A DNA stretch of 64,000 bases from Acanthochlamys bracteata (GCA_019914995.1 CM034138.1:310001-374000); one strand, 5' to 3'; positions 11,651-24,577 are shown, counted from the first letter of the stretch. Notes: a model not told the origin generated them from the sequence alone. A program made the numbers and translations.

Positions 11651-13538
11651 GTATCAACTTGTACTGCTCGAAATATTAAATACACTAAAAAATTTTTGTT
11701 AAGCGATATAAGCATTGAGATGAAAATAAAGTAAATAGTACAAATACAAAAAAGTTACGTGAAAAAATAAAAACATATGACAAAGTATATTTGTTTTAAA
11801 AAGTTACAATTTTACAGAACTAAAAGTTATTATTTACATTTTAAGTGAAAACGATTACTATAATGCTCTCTTATGTCTCTTCCATTTGTGAACTTGTGAT
11901 GTTGTGATCAATTTTTTGAAAAGTACCTCCCGGCCATATATATAATATATATAAGAAGATAATTGAATTTGTAAACGATTACAATTTTATTTTCCAATTA
12001 ATGTTCAAATCTTCAGACCTTTCATCTTTTAAGTAATGTTTAATTTTTTTTAACCATTGACCTTGAAGCTTTTTAGTTGATGATTCATCTGTATTAATTA
12101 TTGGCATTCGGTTTTGTCGAATGCATATCTAATTTATACATATTTTAATGAACTATTTAATTACTAATATTTAGCGAAGTGATTTTACTTAGGGTGTTTA
12201 TAAAACATCCCAAATGTTACTTTTTATAAACTTATCTTTAATAGAAAATAAAGATAATTTTTAAAATAATTTTTTTTTAAAATTTAATTTTAGAACTTAC
12301 TTTTAATACCAAATTAATATAAAATTTATAAATTTTTTATTTGATTTTTTAAATTTACTTCTTAAAATTCATCCAAATTCAAGTTTGAGGCCTTGCATCA
12401 CATGACATGGCAAGTAAACCAATTTTCAGAACAGTTACCATTAAAGAAAACTTCAAGATTTACAAAACGGAATTCAAATTTTGTGAATTTTAAAGAAAAT
12501 TTAAGTGAAAAATGTTTTAAAAATAAATATATTTTGCATCTAAAATAAATAAAATAAACACAAGTTACAACATATAATTTTTTTTATTTATTAAATTTAA
12601 AAAATATATAAATATTATAAAAAAAATTATTTAAAATTATACAATAAATTAAAAAATACTTTCAAACACCGCCGACAGTTAACTACCGACTCTTCCACGG
12701 AATCTCTAATTAAGTCCGACATCTAGTATAACAAAACTTTTCAAGTTTTTTATCGAACATTCGCTGATTCGCATTCGCAGATTTATTTTATCAGAAAACC
12801 TTCTGTGCGGGAAACTTTATTATTGCAAAGCAATCATGGACCCACGCGCTTATTCATGGCCAAACTTTCAACCGTTGAGCAAAATAAATAACTGTTCTCC
12901 ATCGTACCATGAACACAACACCCACATGAAAGCGCGTGAACAAAGTAAATAAAATAGAAATGAAAAACCTAATTAGCACTCAAGGGTCAAAAGAAAAACC
13001 ATAATCAAAAGCATTTGTTGCGCACAGCTGTGCGCGCGCGTTATTATAATAGAACTTTTGTGGCTAGCCTACATTTATTCATTCAAGAATAACGAAAACG
13101 AATGAATGAACTCACCAATTCAATATTTAGAAAAAATATATATGGGCAACAGAGTCAACTGTCTCATTTTACTATTTTAAATTAGATTGATGGTTGAAAG
13201 TTTGACTAACTGTGCATGTAATTGACAGTTACGGGCTTATTTATCACTATTAAATTTTTTTAAAAAAATTTATTTTAATATAAATTAAATAAATTATTTT
13301 ATAAATTTAACTTTAAAAAATTATTTTTATACAAAATAAATACAAAATTTTATTTTTATTAATATATTAAGTTTTAATATTGTTTTTTGAATTTATTTTA
13401 TAAATTTATCTTTAAGGTAAACACTCCTTGCCAATTCGTGCAACTTTCTTCTCTACACATAATACGTTGTTGTTCGCTAAATGACGAAGGTACCCCTAAG
13501 TAAGCTTATGGAAGATTCAACGCCGTGGTTGTTTTGAG
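11651..13538. other. AT-rich intergenic region
   Basis: Very AT-rich spacer. A segment from about 12192 (GGGTGTTTATAAAA) to about 12676 (CTTTCAAACACCGCC) has short inverted ends and may be another decayed MITE, without a clear target duplication. The stretch 13225-13425 is nearly pure A/T. The end, from about 13430, is likely promoter of the DUF668 gene. Confidence 0.4.
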
Positions 13539-13739
13539 ATGATCGACTTTGTGCTACACTTATTTGATAATAATCAACAAGATACGACTGACTGTATTGG
13601 TAATTTGATCACCGACTTCTTTCATCCTCTCTTCTTCATTTTAGCAGTTATTATTTTCATTGCCACTGTGTACAACGATGACTTAACCGCGTGGAGATCG
13701 ATCAAAGGAACCATAGTGGAAAATGTTCTTTGCTTCTAA
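13539..13739 (+). CDS. 66-codon frame in the leader of the DUF668 gene (possible uORF)
   Basis: The ATG at 13539 gives 66 residues with one strongly hydrophobic segment (about residues 28-44, FFHPLFFILAVIIFIATVY). It ends 117 bases before the DUF668 start and lies in what is probably that gene's 5' leader. It could be an upstream open reading frame or chance. I do not recognise the peptide. Confidence 0.25.
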   Translation: MIDFVLHLFDNNQQDTTDCIGNLITDFFHPLFFILAVIIFIATVYNDDLTAWRSIKGTIVENVLCF

Positions 13740-13856
13740 TTCCTTCACTTTTTATACTTCTTCTGCTTCCCCACTCCGCATCAAGAACAAGATCGTCAAC
13801 GCAAGTAGTTCGAGAAAAAGAAAACGGAAAGAAATTATTTTGTTAATCAAGAGATC

Positions 13857-15347
13857 ATGGTAGTCGCTAAAGGTTGGTTGTCGGAGCTCCGATTCACCGG
13901 AGGAGCTGGGTTGGATAATAATGGAGAAACAACAGGATGCAATAAGTCGGAACAGGTGCTTGGAATTCTATCGTTTGAAGCAGCGGCAACGATGTCGAAG
14001 CTAGTTGCTGCATATTATACTCTATCTGAGGACCAGGTCCTTCAGCTTCGCCGGGACACCATGCGGTCGCAAGGTGTTGCTTACCTTGTTTCTACTGATC
14101 AGTCTTTCCTACTCCGTCTCGCTTGTTCAGAAATTATCAACGACCTCGATCGTGCTGCCGCAGTCGTAAGCCGATTAGGTTCTCGTTGCAGAGATTCTTT
14201 TATCAAATCGTTCCATCGTGTGTACGCTGACCTGAAATCAGGATCTGTTCAGCTTGATCGGCTCGTGCTTTCTTCGACGAAGAAAGGACTCGAAAAGAAG
14301 GTGAAGAAGATGGAGAAGTTCGTTTCTTCGACGTCGAAGCTTTGCGAAGAGATGGAGTCGTTAGCTGAGCTGGAAGCTGCTGAGCGGAAGATGACTGGGG
14401 CGCAATGGAACCGGTTAAGTGGACCCCTTCCAGCTCAAGCGAAGAACGTCGTTGTCCCAGATGACATGTTAGCAGAGATCAAGATCAAGCGACAGAGAGT
14501 GAAGAAGCTGAAGGAAGAATCGTTATGGACGCAGAGCTTCGACGATGCTGGGACGTTAATGGGCAGGGCAATTTGCACGGTTTTCGAGCGTATATGCTCC
14601 GTGTTCGCCGCGGTGCCTGGGATTCCGCCGGTGATTGACAATAAAGAAAACTCTCGGACATCGTTCGTTATGTCAAGTATCAATCAACGGTTTCCGTTCA
14701 AGTTTTCTTCCGGGCCTATGGAAAGAGAGCAGACTGCTCTTGCAAGAGGGGAGATTCCTCTGAGAAACTCTTGCCCTATAATCGGCCCTACAGCAAAAGA
14801 CAATCAGCAAACGCCATCATGGGCGAAGATGAAAGAAGCTGCTGGCCACACGGTTGGTGCCTTCGGTCTTTCGTTACGGTACGCAGAAATCATCACACTC
14901 GCAGAAAGAATTCTCGAACTCCATTCTGCAGGAGAAGAAGATGACGACGATATCAAGGAATGGTCGAGAGAAGAAGCAGCGACAAGGGAAGAGTTGTACA
15001 AGATGTTGCCAGCCGGTTTACGTGCTGCGCTGAAAGGGAAGCTTAAGGAAACATGGAGAGATCCAGGACCGTCAGATGGTGACCTCGCAAAAGGGTGGAA
15101 AGAAGCTGTAGTAAGAATAATGTTGTGGTTAGCTCCGGTGGCACACGACACTCTACGGTGGCAATCAGAACGTAGTATGGATCAAAGGCAACGGTTCGAT
15201 ATGCGGCCTAGAGCTTTCGTACTGCAAACGCTTCAGTTTGCCGATAGAGAGAAGACGAAAGCTGCAGTTGTCGAAGTGCTCGCCGGACTCAGCTGTGTAT
15301 GTTGGTACGACGAACGCCGACGAAACTCGTCGAGGGAGTTTGTTTGA
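13857..15347 (+). CDS. DUF3475/DUF668 protein, PSK-SIMULATOR-related
   Basis: Single-exon gene of 496 residues starting at ATG 13857. DUF3475 covers about residues 36-95 (ILSFEAAATMSKLVAAY) and DUF668 about 328-440 (HTVGAFGLSLRYAEIITLAE, then LPAGLRAALKGKL and LWLAPVAHDTLRWQSER). This architecture is typical of plant DUF668 proteins, including the PSI1-type proteins linked to phytosulfokine-dependent growth. The intronless form resembles the Arabidopsis At3g23160/At5g51670 branch, whose role is not well defined. No signal peptide or transmembrane segment is seen. The central part (about 130-230) is lysine-rich and probably coiled. A molecular function cannot be assigned from sequence. Confidence 0.9.
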   Translation: MVVAKGWLSELRFTGGAGLDNNGETTGCNKSEQVLGILSFEAAATMSKLVAAYYTLSEDQVLQLRRDTMRSQGVAYLVSTDQSFLLRLACSEIINDLDRAAAVVSRLGSRCRDSFIKSFHRVYADLKSGSVQLDRLVLSSTKKGLEKKVKKMEKFVSSTSKLCEEMESLAELEAAERKMTGAQWNRLSGPLPAQAKNVVVPDDMLAEIKIKRQRVKKLKEESLWTQSFDDAGTLMGRAICTVFERICSVFAAVPGIPPVIDNKENSRTSFVMSSINQRFPFKFSSGPMEREQTALARGEIPLRNSCPIIGPTAKDNQQTPSWAKMKEAAGHTVGAFGLSLRYAEIITLAERILELHSAGEEDDDDIKEWSREEAATREELYKMLPAGLRAALKGKLKETWRDPGPSDGDLAKGWKEAVVRIMLWLAPVAHDTLRWQSERSMDQRQRFDMRPRAFVLQTLQFADREKTKAAVVEVLAGLSCVCWYDERRRNSSREFV

Positions 15348-16462
15348 CTTTGACCAAGTCAATATTCTTTTTTGTTTGTTTGTTTGTTTTGGTCATTGGT
15401 GCGATGAGGTAGGTATTTGGTTGTTAATTGGTACTACAATTTCTGTGACGTACACGCCCTGCTTGTCTTCGCTCTCTTTGTAACTACTCCCCATACCAGC
15501 GTAAACACTAGAGAGAGAGCAGTACAGAAGGGTGTATATATCAAGAATATACGTGCTCGCATCAGCGATTAGAATTGATTATAAAATAGAATTTTTTTAA
15601 ATAAAACATATTTTTATTTTTTTATTTATTAAAAATTATTAAAAGTATATAATAAATATTTTATTAAATAAAATTTTTAAAATTTTAAATATTTATAAGA
15701 AAACATATTTGAAAAATATGAAATAAAAAATTAAAAAATTTTATTGAACAAATGAAAAGACAAACGAGCTTCGACTTCTTATAGGGACAATATCGGTCGT
15801 GGAGATTGCAAACTAGAGGTGCTGGTTGAAAGTGTTTAAAATTCTTTCAAAAAACTTTTATTTTATTTTAAAATTTTAAAAAATAAATAATAATAAAATT
15901 TTATAAAGTAAAACTTTTATTTATATTCAATTTTATAAAATATTATAAATATTTATTATAAAAATATGTACGAAACGAAATCGAACGGAAAGTCAAAAGT
16001 AGTAAATCATATTCAATTCTCTTAGAGAGATTTTGCCATGTTTCTGCTACAGTTATGATTGCGATGAGAATGCTTACCTGTTTTAATTAGCACAAAATAA
16101 ATACCCTCAGCTAAGTTTAGTAAGCTGACGTAAAATGAATTAAAAAGAAATTTGATAAATTTGAAATAACTAAAGTATAAAATGAAATTCGACTGAACTC
16201 ATCCTTACCTCAACAAAATTGATATAAGTTGGAATAAGTCAAGATCAAATTCAAAGGTTGAAATCACCAAAACATTTCTTTATCCTTATTATTAACTATC
16301 TACATTATAACAAAACCATCTACAAGTGTTTGTGGAAATGCCTCTGGATTACCTTCGTGTAGAGTGTAGTCGTCTCCGATTCGAATTTCAGCACTTGTCT
16401 AAAGTAGCTCTGTTAATATTATTATTTTGTCCAGTTATATTTACTTCGGTAGACTTTTCTTA
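15348..16462. other. Intergenic, AT-rich
   Basis: Begins with probable 3' untranslated sequence of the DUF668 gene, including a TTTG run near 15368-15390. AT-rich tracts at 15575-15760 and 15840-15970 look like decayed small elements. No gene supported. Confidence 0.4.
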
Positions 16463-16721
16463 AGGAGCGGTTGGATACATTTTTCAGACCTTTTTTTTTT
16501 ATAATTATATATTTTTTTATATATATTTTATAATTATTTAAAAAATTTATTTAAAAATTTTAAAAGTATAAAAAAATTTTAAAATTCTACATAGTAAATT
16601 TTTTTATTACATATTTTTACTATTTTCTTAAAAATAAAAATAATAAAACTTATTTTTCAAAAAAATAAAAATATTTTTTATTTTAAAAAAATTCTATCTC
16701 ATAAGAATACCAAACGCACAC
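16463..16721. mobile_element. MITE, family 1 copy B
   Basis: Left end AGGAGCGGTTGGATAC and right end CCAAACGCACAC are inverted; TTA lies on both sides (16460-16462 and 16722-16724). The interior is non-coding A/T sequence sharing ordered words with copy A. Confidence 0.55.
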
Positions 16722-16724
16722 TTA

Positions 16725-17148
16725 TATATTCTCTTTATATATATTCTCGGCAGAATTATTCTATTTTTTGTTTTGAATAATTGTGTCTCTATATTTTATC
16801 TAACCAAGATGTTATTGGGCCTGGGCCTTATTAATGAGGGTTGTTTATCTTTAGGTGGGTTAGATGGGTCTCAGTTTAATAAGGGCCCATAGGTTTTCCG
16901 GTAATTTGGTAATCCGCTTTCGCGATCAGATGACCGCCTTCCTTAACTACTAAGATCGCACCACGTGTCACATGATTTCCATACATGATGCAAACGTATA
17001 TAAAATCCCCCATTTTCTAGCTTTCACTTGTTGCTCTTCTTGTATAAAATCCCCCAAATTTCAATTTCTCACGCTCTCTAGTTCCCTCCAGATCGGAGCT
17101 CACCAATTTCTCTCTCACCGTTCTCGGGCCAAGTAATTGCCACCAGAG
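16725..17148 (+). promoter_or_regulatory. Promoter and leader of TFIIA large subunit gene
   Basis: Contains two abutting site II-type motifs TGGGCC (16816-16821 and 16822-16827), a G-box CACGTG (16962-16967), and a 13-bp direct repeat TATAAAATCCCCC at 16999-17011 and 17043-17055. Either repeat copy could act as TATA box; the second lies about 95 bases before the ATG at 17149. Functional roles are inferred from motif identity only. Confidence 0.5.
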
Positions 17149-20100
17149 ATGTCTTCCAGCAGTGTGTCCGCCGTTTACCTCCAGGTCATTGATGATGTCA
17201 TGGCTAAGGTTAGGGACGAGTTCATCGCCACTGGCGCCGGTGAAACTGTCCTCGCCGAACTTCAGACGGTATTTTTCTCTATATTTGTCAGTTCTGGTTG
17301 GGATGGATCTCGAATTTGAGTTATTGCAGCGAATCTAAGCGAATTAGGGCTTCTTTAGAGTTTGAATTTGTCGAACGAATTGTTTATTTTGGTAAATTTT
17401 GGGGTTATCAGCTGTGGGAGATGAAGATGATGCAGTGCGGTGCGATATCGGGAACTATTGATCGGCAATCTCTACCCAAGTCTGCTGGTGGGCCCATCAC
17501 CCCTGTTCATGATCTCAACGTTCCCTATGAAGGACCTGTGGAGGAGTACGAGACACCGACGGCGGAGATGCTCTTTCCTCCGGTGAGTCTAGTTTTCTTT
17601 CTTTTGCAATTTTCATTTGGCTTCTGTTTGGAGGATTTATAGGGTTTGTTCTTGAATTTGAGTAGTTTAATCTTGGTCGCTCTTGGTTACAGACTCCCCT
17701 TCAGACTCCAGCACCTACTCCACTGCCACCACCGACACCATTACTGGGGACGGCAGATCAGTCCCCTTACAATATCCCTACTGCACCGAGTGAATATGGA
17801 ACTCCGATAAATGAAATCAGGAATGGCCTTGATTCAAAATCTGGACGGCCTAGTCCATATATGGTGCTGTTCTACTGTTTAGTTTAAACTCTGAATTGTT
17901 GGAATTGGTTGTAAACGTCCTTTTAATCTTTTCAAGCCCATTGATTGTTGCAGCAACCTCCTTCACCCTGGATGAATCAAAGGCCTCTTGGAGTAGATGT
18001 TAATGTGGGTGAGTGTATAGGGCTTTTTTAGTAATGAAAGCTTTGATCAAAGAAGAATACATAGTAATCCGCTTTCATGATTGTGTAAAATGTAGCCTAT
18101 GTGGAAGGGCGAGAAGAAGCGGACAGGGGAGCATCTCAGCAGCCGACAACTCAGGTAAGTTTATTTGTTTGTTTTCCATTACTCAACTATATCTTTAAAG
18201 TGTGGCCATACTCAACCCACATACTCCAGCACATATACACCAAAATAAGATGGGATGAGCACATTGCATTTATTGTATAGTATCAGACCTCACTTGCACG
18301 AGAATTGTCTACAATATATTCTTTTTTCTGGTCAGTACACAATGGTTTGAGGCTTCTATTGTTTTCTAGACACTGTTCTTTACCAATAGGATGCTTGTCA
18401 GGAAGATGATGTTTCTTTCCTACTTTCAGGATTTCTTTATGGTGTCATCTGGCAAGCGGAAACGTGCTGAGTATACTTCTCAAGTGGCTTCTGGTGGCTA
18501 TATACCTCAGCGAGATGGGAGTGGAGACCTGACAATTGAGTTTCTTGTACCCGAGGTTGTTGACTGTGCATTTGAATGCAATACTGCTACCATTATGTTT
18601 GATTTACTTTTTAGCATTTAGATTATGTTAGATGATTATATATTCATGATCGTAAGATGAGGTCTCATCTGGCAGATTAGCATAACCATGAGATATACTT
18701 TTCTCAAATAAGGCACCAACATAACAAGTCCATGAAGTGATTGGGCTTGCAGATGTACTGCCGGGTGTCAATAGTCATATGCATGACTTTTGTTTCAGAG
18801 TCTGATTGTGTTGTTGTTGGTTAAACCTATGTTATAGACCCTACATAATTTATTGATGACACTGGTTATGTGCTGTCATTGTTGTTACCTTATTTTATAT
18901 GTCTAATCTAATTTAAGTTAAATATAATGTGTTTGCAGCGAAGATTTCTTTCCTTCTCTTGTTTTAAATAGGAGCATCTACTTGACGATAATGAAGCGAG
19001 GGAATGTTGATTCGTTAGAGGCTCAATAGATTTGATGTAGGCTTGGTTTCTTGAATTGGGCAGCACGCGATTGTGTTTCTATGCTTTAACATTGTTGGTA
19101 CTTAAAGATTGTCATTTATTTCGCCATAATAGTTACCTAGAACTAGTATATAGTAAAATTGTAGGTGGTTTTGCTGATATGCTTTATTTGGATTTTGGCC
19201 CAAAAGTTTATTTAGACTGCAAGGACTTACCAAATTCCTCATCTTATGTGTGCCAAAGTTATTAATCATTTGATTTTTTCACTCCCTACCATGTGCGACT
19301 TCCATATAATCAATGAAATAATATATTATTTGACACCATCTACAATCATTATGTACGCATTTATTGGGCACCTTAGCGTTCTTTATTCCTCTGTTCTTCT
19401 GAGTTATTTATATGGTGGTTTTCTGCTTCTCTTTTTGTGAGAGAAGGTTGCATCTTGTGGTTCCTGTAAAGGTAATTGTCTATCAAATGTGGAGGAATCA
19501 AATTTGAAGTTTCCTGGTATCATTTTATTCATGCAAGCAGCAGTAATGATGATATTGAAGATTGAAAATTGAAGTTTAGGTAGATGAAGTGGTCTGAAGA
19601 GCTAGGTAGGATGTGGTCAACCAGGCTAAAATACTAAGAATACTGTTTCACACTAAGCATCTAGTTTCTTTTGATGGATGCAGCTGTGTGTGTGTGTTTT
19701 GTGTGTTTATACCGTTGGTACAATGTGTATTTTGTGTTCCATTTGCTTCTGCAGCTTTTGCCTATTACTAACAGCTCTTGTCCTTTCTCCAGAGTGGATC
19801 CTCTGATCTCATGTTCCATTATTTTCCAGTACATCTTTCCGTTGGATCTTCTCATGAAGTCCTTATTGTAATTAGTATGTAGAAGGTGTTATTACAGCTA
19901 GGTACACAGCAAAGTGTGGTCCTTTAGTGTGTGTTGGCTTTCCACCATATTTTGTTGTGAAAGCTTTAGTTAGCTATGTGCATAATATGCAGGGTCAAAC
20001 CAGCCTAGTGGGAATACTTGGTGGTGGTGGTTTTTGTTCTGTTATTGTTTTTGATTCAGCTTCTTGTAGTGTTATTGGCTAACTTAAATGATGGGCAATT

Positions 20101-21148
20101 TCTCTAAACATTTTCACTTTCAATATTTGTAGCTGTTTAATCTTTTTCCATAGAGGACACGTGGTATAGCTTGTGTGGGCTTTCTACCATAAATGTCGTT
20201 TTTTGAGGTCCTGGCTAAAACATAGTCATCTGTCTTCAGAGAAGTCGGCTTCTAAACACTCGTGCTGGAAACGTGGCAACTACTCATGGAACAACTACGC
20301 ACTTGGCAAGAGGAGCTTGTTCAATTCCCCAGCAGGATGGAGTACATGATGATTACGATGATGTAAAATGAAGCCAACACCTGTCCTCACTTTCTTGTTT
20401 GTTTCCTTCAGCTTACAGTTCGTGTGCTTCTTTCTCTCTATAGTTGTTCCACTTCCAAGGGGTGAGCACTGAAGAGTACAATACTCCTACTCCAGCTGAG
20501 CATGGTATTCTCTTATGTACAATTTTGAAGTCGATTTTTTTCTTTATTTATTATTTTTTTGGGTTTGACTTTATCCTAAGTTTCAATTACACACTATCTC
20601 CAGTTGAGCTACAAGAAGCTACTCCCTCAGTTGGCACACCAAAAACATCCAAAAATGAAAATGCAGAGGATGAAGAACCCCCTTTAAACGAAGACGACGA
20701 CGATGAGGAGGACATGGAGGATCTGGAGCTAGGAGAGGAAGAGCCAACTGCTCAGCATTTGGTTCTAGCACAGTTTGAGAAGGTTTCCTTCTGTAGCTTC
20801 TATGTAGAGCAATCTAAATGTCTAGCCTGAAGGTTCCTGCATTGGTAACTAGATCATTCCTACATTGATGCAGGTGAGTAGAACGAAAAGCAGGTGGAAG
20901 TGTACTCTCAAGGATGGCATCATGCGTTTGAATAGTAGAGATATCCTTTTCAATAAGGTCGGATTATTTTCTAAATTAGTAGTCTCCGCAGGATTTGTAG
21001 CGACTGTGCGACAGTATGTATTAGGATCAAACTTGATCTGTCAAATGATATGCAGCTAGCATTTCTGTAGTTTGTTCTGTCTTGTCCTGCATAGTAAGAG
21101 CTAACTGTTTAGATTTTGTTGCAGGCTAATGGGGAGTTTGACTTTTGA
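17149..21148 (+). CDS. TFIIA-L: Transcription initiation factor IIA large subunit (TFIIA-L)
   Basis: Eleven exons: 17149-17268, 17412-17582, 17693-17863, 17954-18008, 18096-18154, 18430-18555, 20240-20362, 20444-20504, 20604-20782, 20874-20957 and 21125-21148. All have GT-AG borders and matching phases; product 390 residues (Arabidopsis about 375). The N-terminal four-helix-bundle part (YLQVIDDVMAKVRDEF) and the C-terminal beta-barrel part (QHLVLAQFEKV, SRWKCTLKDGIM, end NGEFDF) are conserved and join through a proline-rich linker and an acidic run before the barrel. TFIIA stabilises TBP on the TATA box in RNA polymerase II initiation; the precursor is normally cleaved into alpha and beta chains. 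Intron 6 is long (1.68 kb). The exon 6/7 junction is in the poorly conserved linker and is the least certain. Confidence 0.95.
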
Positions 21149-21952
21149 AGCAATAAGGCCGTTTGTTTTCACCGCCTTAGCAGAATATGATTTTCTAAAG
21201 ATGTTCTGTAACTTGATATTTCACTTTCATACGTGATGGACGGTTTTAGTTCCGCCAAATGGATTGACGCTGATGCATGGTGATGTTTAGGGTAAAGGTG
21301 CTGAATCTATTGCACTTTTTGTATATTTATTTACTTTTAGTAGACAGCAATCAGAAGACTGCATCTTTTTAACTTTACCGTTGCATCGCAAACTTATATG
21401 GTGCTTATTTAAGTAAATAGAACAGATGTCTGGGATGTTGTTGGTTGTTGACAAGTGATGCAGACTGTTTCTAACGTTCCATCTGAATGGATTCTCAATG
21501 CACCTCTAATTTTGCCAGCAAAGTCCTAACATGGATTGTTCGTCTTTTCAAATGCTGAAATGCTGAGAATGTTAGTTGGTGAAGTTGAAGCTTCATGCAA
21601 CCCAGGTTTACATCATATTCACGTCTAACCTATATATTGTGTTCTGAATGCTTTGTATTCAAGTCCGTTAACTTGAATTGGTCTTATCAATCAAATTGCC
21701 AGATCGTTGAATCAATATAATCACGTCTCAGTTACATGTTTCAAATGATTGTTTCTTGATGATCTGTCGAACTGCTTTCGCTTCAGTTAAAACAAACAAG
21801 ATTAAAACTAAGAAAGCCCGAAAAATAAAAAGAAGGCAACTACCTCAAGAGTCGAGACCAAACGTAGATCATAACGAACGTGAAAAGGACACCTGTGTAA
21901 TGATACATACTCGCCGTCGGTGGCAGAACATGCGAATATACCTTCTTGTAAG
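21149..21952. other. Convergent 3' region between TFIIA-L and the next gene
   Basis: Mainly 3' untranslated sequence of TFIIA-L (plus strand) and of the small minus-strand gene ending at 21953. No further coding signal. Confidence 0.45.
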
Positions 21953-22453
21953 CTAGACGAGAAAGGACGACGATGCGGTGGGCGGCGAAGCTTGCGTGGT
22001 GTGAGCCAGAGCGCACTGGTACTGAAACAATGGCAGCAGCTTTGACGCCGTCTCCGACGACGGCGTCATTGTCAGGGCTGGGTGACACCAGCCTCCTGGC
22101 GACTTTGCAGCTTCTGCGTTAACAATATTTTCATTAGGTTCCTTCTGTTTTAGTTGATCTCCGTCGTCGTCGTTGTTCTCTTCGATCCACGGAGCTGGAG
22201 ACAAGAGAAGTGGCGAGAGTAAAGGTATAGGTGTTCTTGCGTCAATGTCTTCCCAACCGGTTACTCCATCACTCGTTCTCGGAGCGAGCTGCAGCGAAGG
22301 CGGCGCTCTTTTTTGCAACCTGCTCATGCTCACTGGCTTCTTGGTCATTCCTTCCTCTGTCACAGTGTTCTGCCACGAAGAAGAAGATGGTGACGGTGAT
22401 TGTTCACTATGGCATAAGATTGTGTTGTTGTTATCAATCTCCATTGGCGCCAT
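21953..22453 (-). CDS. Small plant protein of unknown function
   Basis: The ATG at 22453 gives 166 residues to the TAG at 21953-21955; no in-frame ATG lies further upstream in the open stretch. It is serine- and proline-rich and mostly disordered. Recognisable short blocks are SRLQKRAPPSLQL, TPIPLLSPLLLSPAP and GGWCHPAL followed by LLPLFQYQCAL. Similar blocks occur in small uncharacterised plant proteins, so I think the gene is real, but I cannot name it. The open frame continues upstream as RLEGVIKEFCSP, so a longer product or another exon upstream is possible. Confidence 0.6.
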   Translation of the reverse strand: MAPMEIDNNNTILCHSEQSPSPSSSSWQNTVTEEGMTKKPVSMSRLQKRAPPSLQLAPRTSDGVTGWEDIDARTPIPLLSPLLLSPAPWIEENNDDDGDQLKQKEPNENIVNAEAAKSPGGWCHPALTMTPSSETASKLLPLFQYQCALAHTTQASPPTASSSFLV

Positions 22454-24577
22454 CGGAGAACAAAACTCTTTTATAACTCCTTCAAGGCGTTCGATGTTTT
22501 GCTCCACAGAAATATATCCAATTGATAAGCCTAGCTTAGGTAGATAAAAACGAAGAAGAAGAGAAAGTTTCAAGTCCGGGTTTGAAGGCTTTGGTTACGC
22601 AAAAGCTAGCGGTAGTAATGCAGGGGATTGGAAGCAACATACAACTGTGTTGACGATCTCAAACCAAATAAGAATAGCATACAACAGAAATAGGTGATCA
22701 TTCATCAGCTTATTAAAAAAAAAAACAAAAACATTTAATGAATGTTATTTATCTTCTAAAAGCTATATCTTAAATCTTAATTTGACCTGGTGGCACTTGA
22801 TTTCTCAACATCATCCCTTAAAATTTGGGCGGAAGTTTTTGACTCTTGAACTATAATTTTACTCAAATCATGAACATTGTGTATTTGTTCTGCAAATGAT
22901 AACATTCTTAAAGAGCATATACTTATCTTAATATGAATATTGTCATCCATTTCACAAAAGTACCTACTTCTCTTAAGAGTATATACTTCATTTTCTGAAC
23001 TGCTTCTTATTTTATTTAATAACATCAAAGATGGTATGTAACCAAATATAATTTTCCTAAAAATAATAGAGATAACAATCAAATTCATTCAATCTTAATC
23101 CAATCTATAAATTTATACGGGTCAAAATTGTCAACCATAATCTAACTTATTTAATACCCGAGTCAAATTCGGATCGACCTATTTAATAATTAAAATTATT
23201 AAAATTTAATTCTATATTTTTAAAATTTAGCGAAATTATAAGATCAGTTAAAATAAAAGTGCATGATATTCTTAATGACGAGATATAGTGAATGCCCGTC
23301 AAAATGTGCATTCTTTAATATCTTCATCTGTCCTTCAAATATTAAAAAAAATTATTTTTATATTTTTTGAAAATATATGGTGACAGTTGAAATTTTATAA
23401 TTATAAATATATATTAATAATTTCAATAAAAATTCTGATAAACATAGCTATCTAATAAAAATTTGATAAAAATTTTTATACGAAATCTAAATTCGTCAGT
23501 AAAGAAATAGGTACGCAGTAATACTTTCGATAATATTATAAGTATCATTTTATATTATTTTACTAAGATATAAAAATAAATAAATAATTATAAATATAAT
23601 ATAATTTAATAATTTATAAATTTTACTATTATCGATTATTTTTAATGCTAGTATTTTATTATACGATAAGAAAATCAAGAATTATTTCTTCAAGATGTGG
23701 CAATTTAAATTGATGGGTCAATTTTGGATTAACCTGAATCGATCTATTTAATAGTTGGATCAAATTCGTTAAATTCTAACCCAATTTATATATTTATATA
23801 GGTTAAATTTTCTATCCTTAATTCTAATTAAATAGATCAATTTTGGATGAAATTTTTAGATTGGGTCATATATTGTCATTCCTAAAAAATAGTATTAAAA
23901 ATTCTATCGAACATGTAGTTAAATACGAAATATATCTTCGTATAAAATTGGTATAAAGTAGAATATCAAAAGATTGACATTGTGCACCTATACAAAGCCA
24001 AGAGCTAAAAATTAAATAACTAAGAGAAAAATAAATTTGTTCTTTAAATTTTTTTTTTAAATTTTTTTTTTCAGAAAACTAATTATTTTTATCAATTTGG
24101 AAGGATCCCTAAACTGTTTTAGTTTGACCACGTTGGACACCATGATCAATTAAATTAGTTAGCATGAATTAAAAGATAAGATGACAAAAATTTTTATATT
24201 TGTTAGTTTGAATTTTTGGATTGGATCTACAAAAGTTGTTTATAAAGATAAAAGATGAGCATAAGATTTAAATTCCAATCTTTTGCATTACAGTGGTTAT
24301 GGAAGTTGGCCTAACAAATTTTGTAATAATTTGTTCAGTCTAAAGCTAAAAGAGAGTAGGCGTGCATCCAAAATATCCAATCGCCATTAGTTAGGTTGAA
24401 ATCAGAAACCACTATCTATCAGCATTCACCGAGATATCTTTGTAAAAATGTTTGAAAATTTTTATCAAATAAAAAATTTTAAAATAATTTTTTAAAAATT
24501 GTAAAATAATAAAAAATTTATTAATATTTATTAAATAAATTAATTGAATATCAATACCGAATTTTTTTTTTTTTTTA
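22454..24577. other. Intergenic with decayed repeats
   Basis: The first 200 bases are the likely promoter of the small minus-strand gene. A 103-codon frame (ATG at 23088, minus, to 22777) contains CEMDDNIHIKISICSLRM and AEQIHNVHDLSKIIVQESK, which looks coding-like, but no family or exon partner was found. From 23090 to 23910 the phrases AATCCAATCTATAAATTTAT and AACCCAATTTATATATTTAT occur twice with neighbouring GGATCGACCTATTTAAT-like text, suggesting a decayed repeat. The rest is AT-rich. Confidence 0.35.

Noticed and set aside
22173-22547. Plus-strand frame of 124 codons
   Set aside because: Antisense shadow of the small minus-strand gene at 21953-22453.
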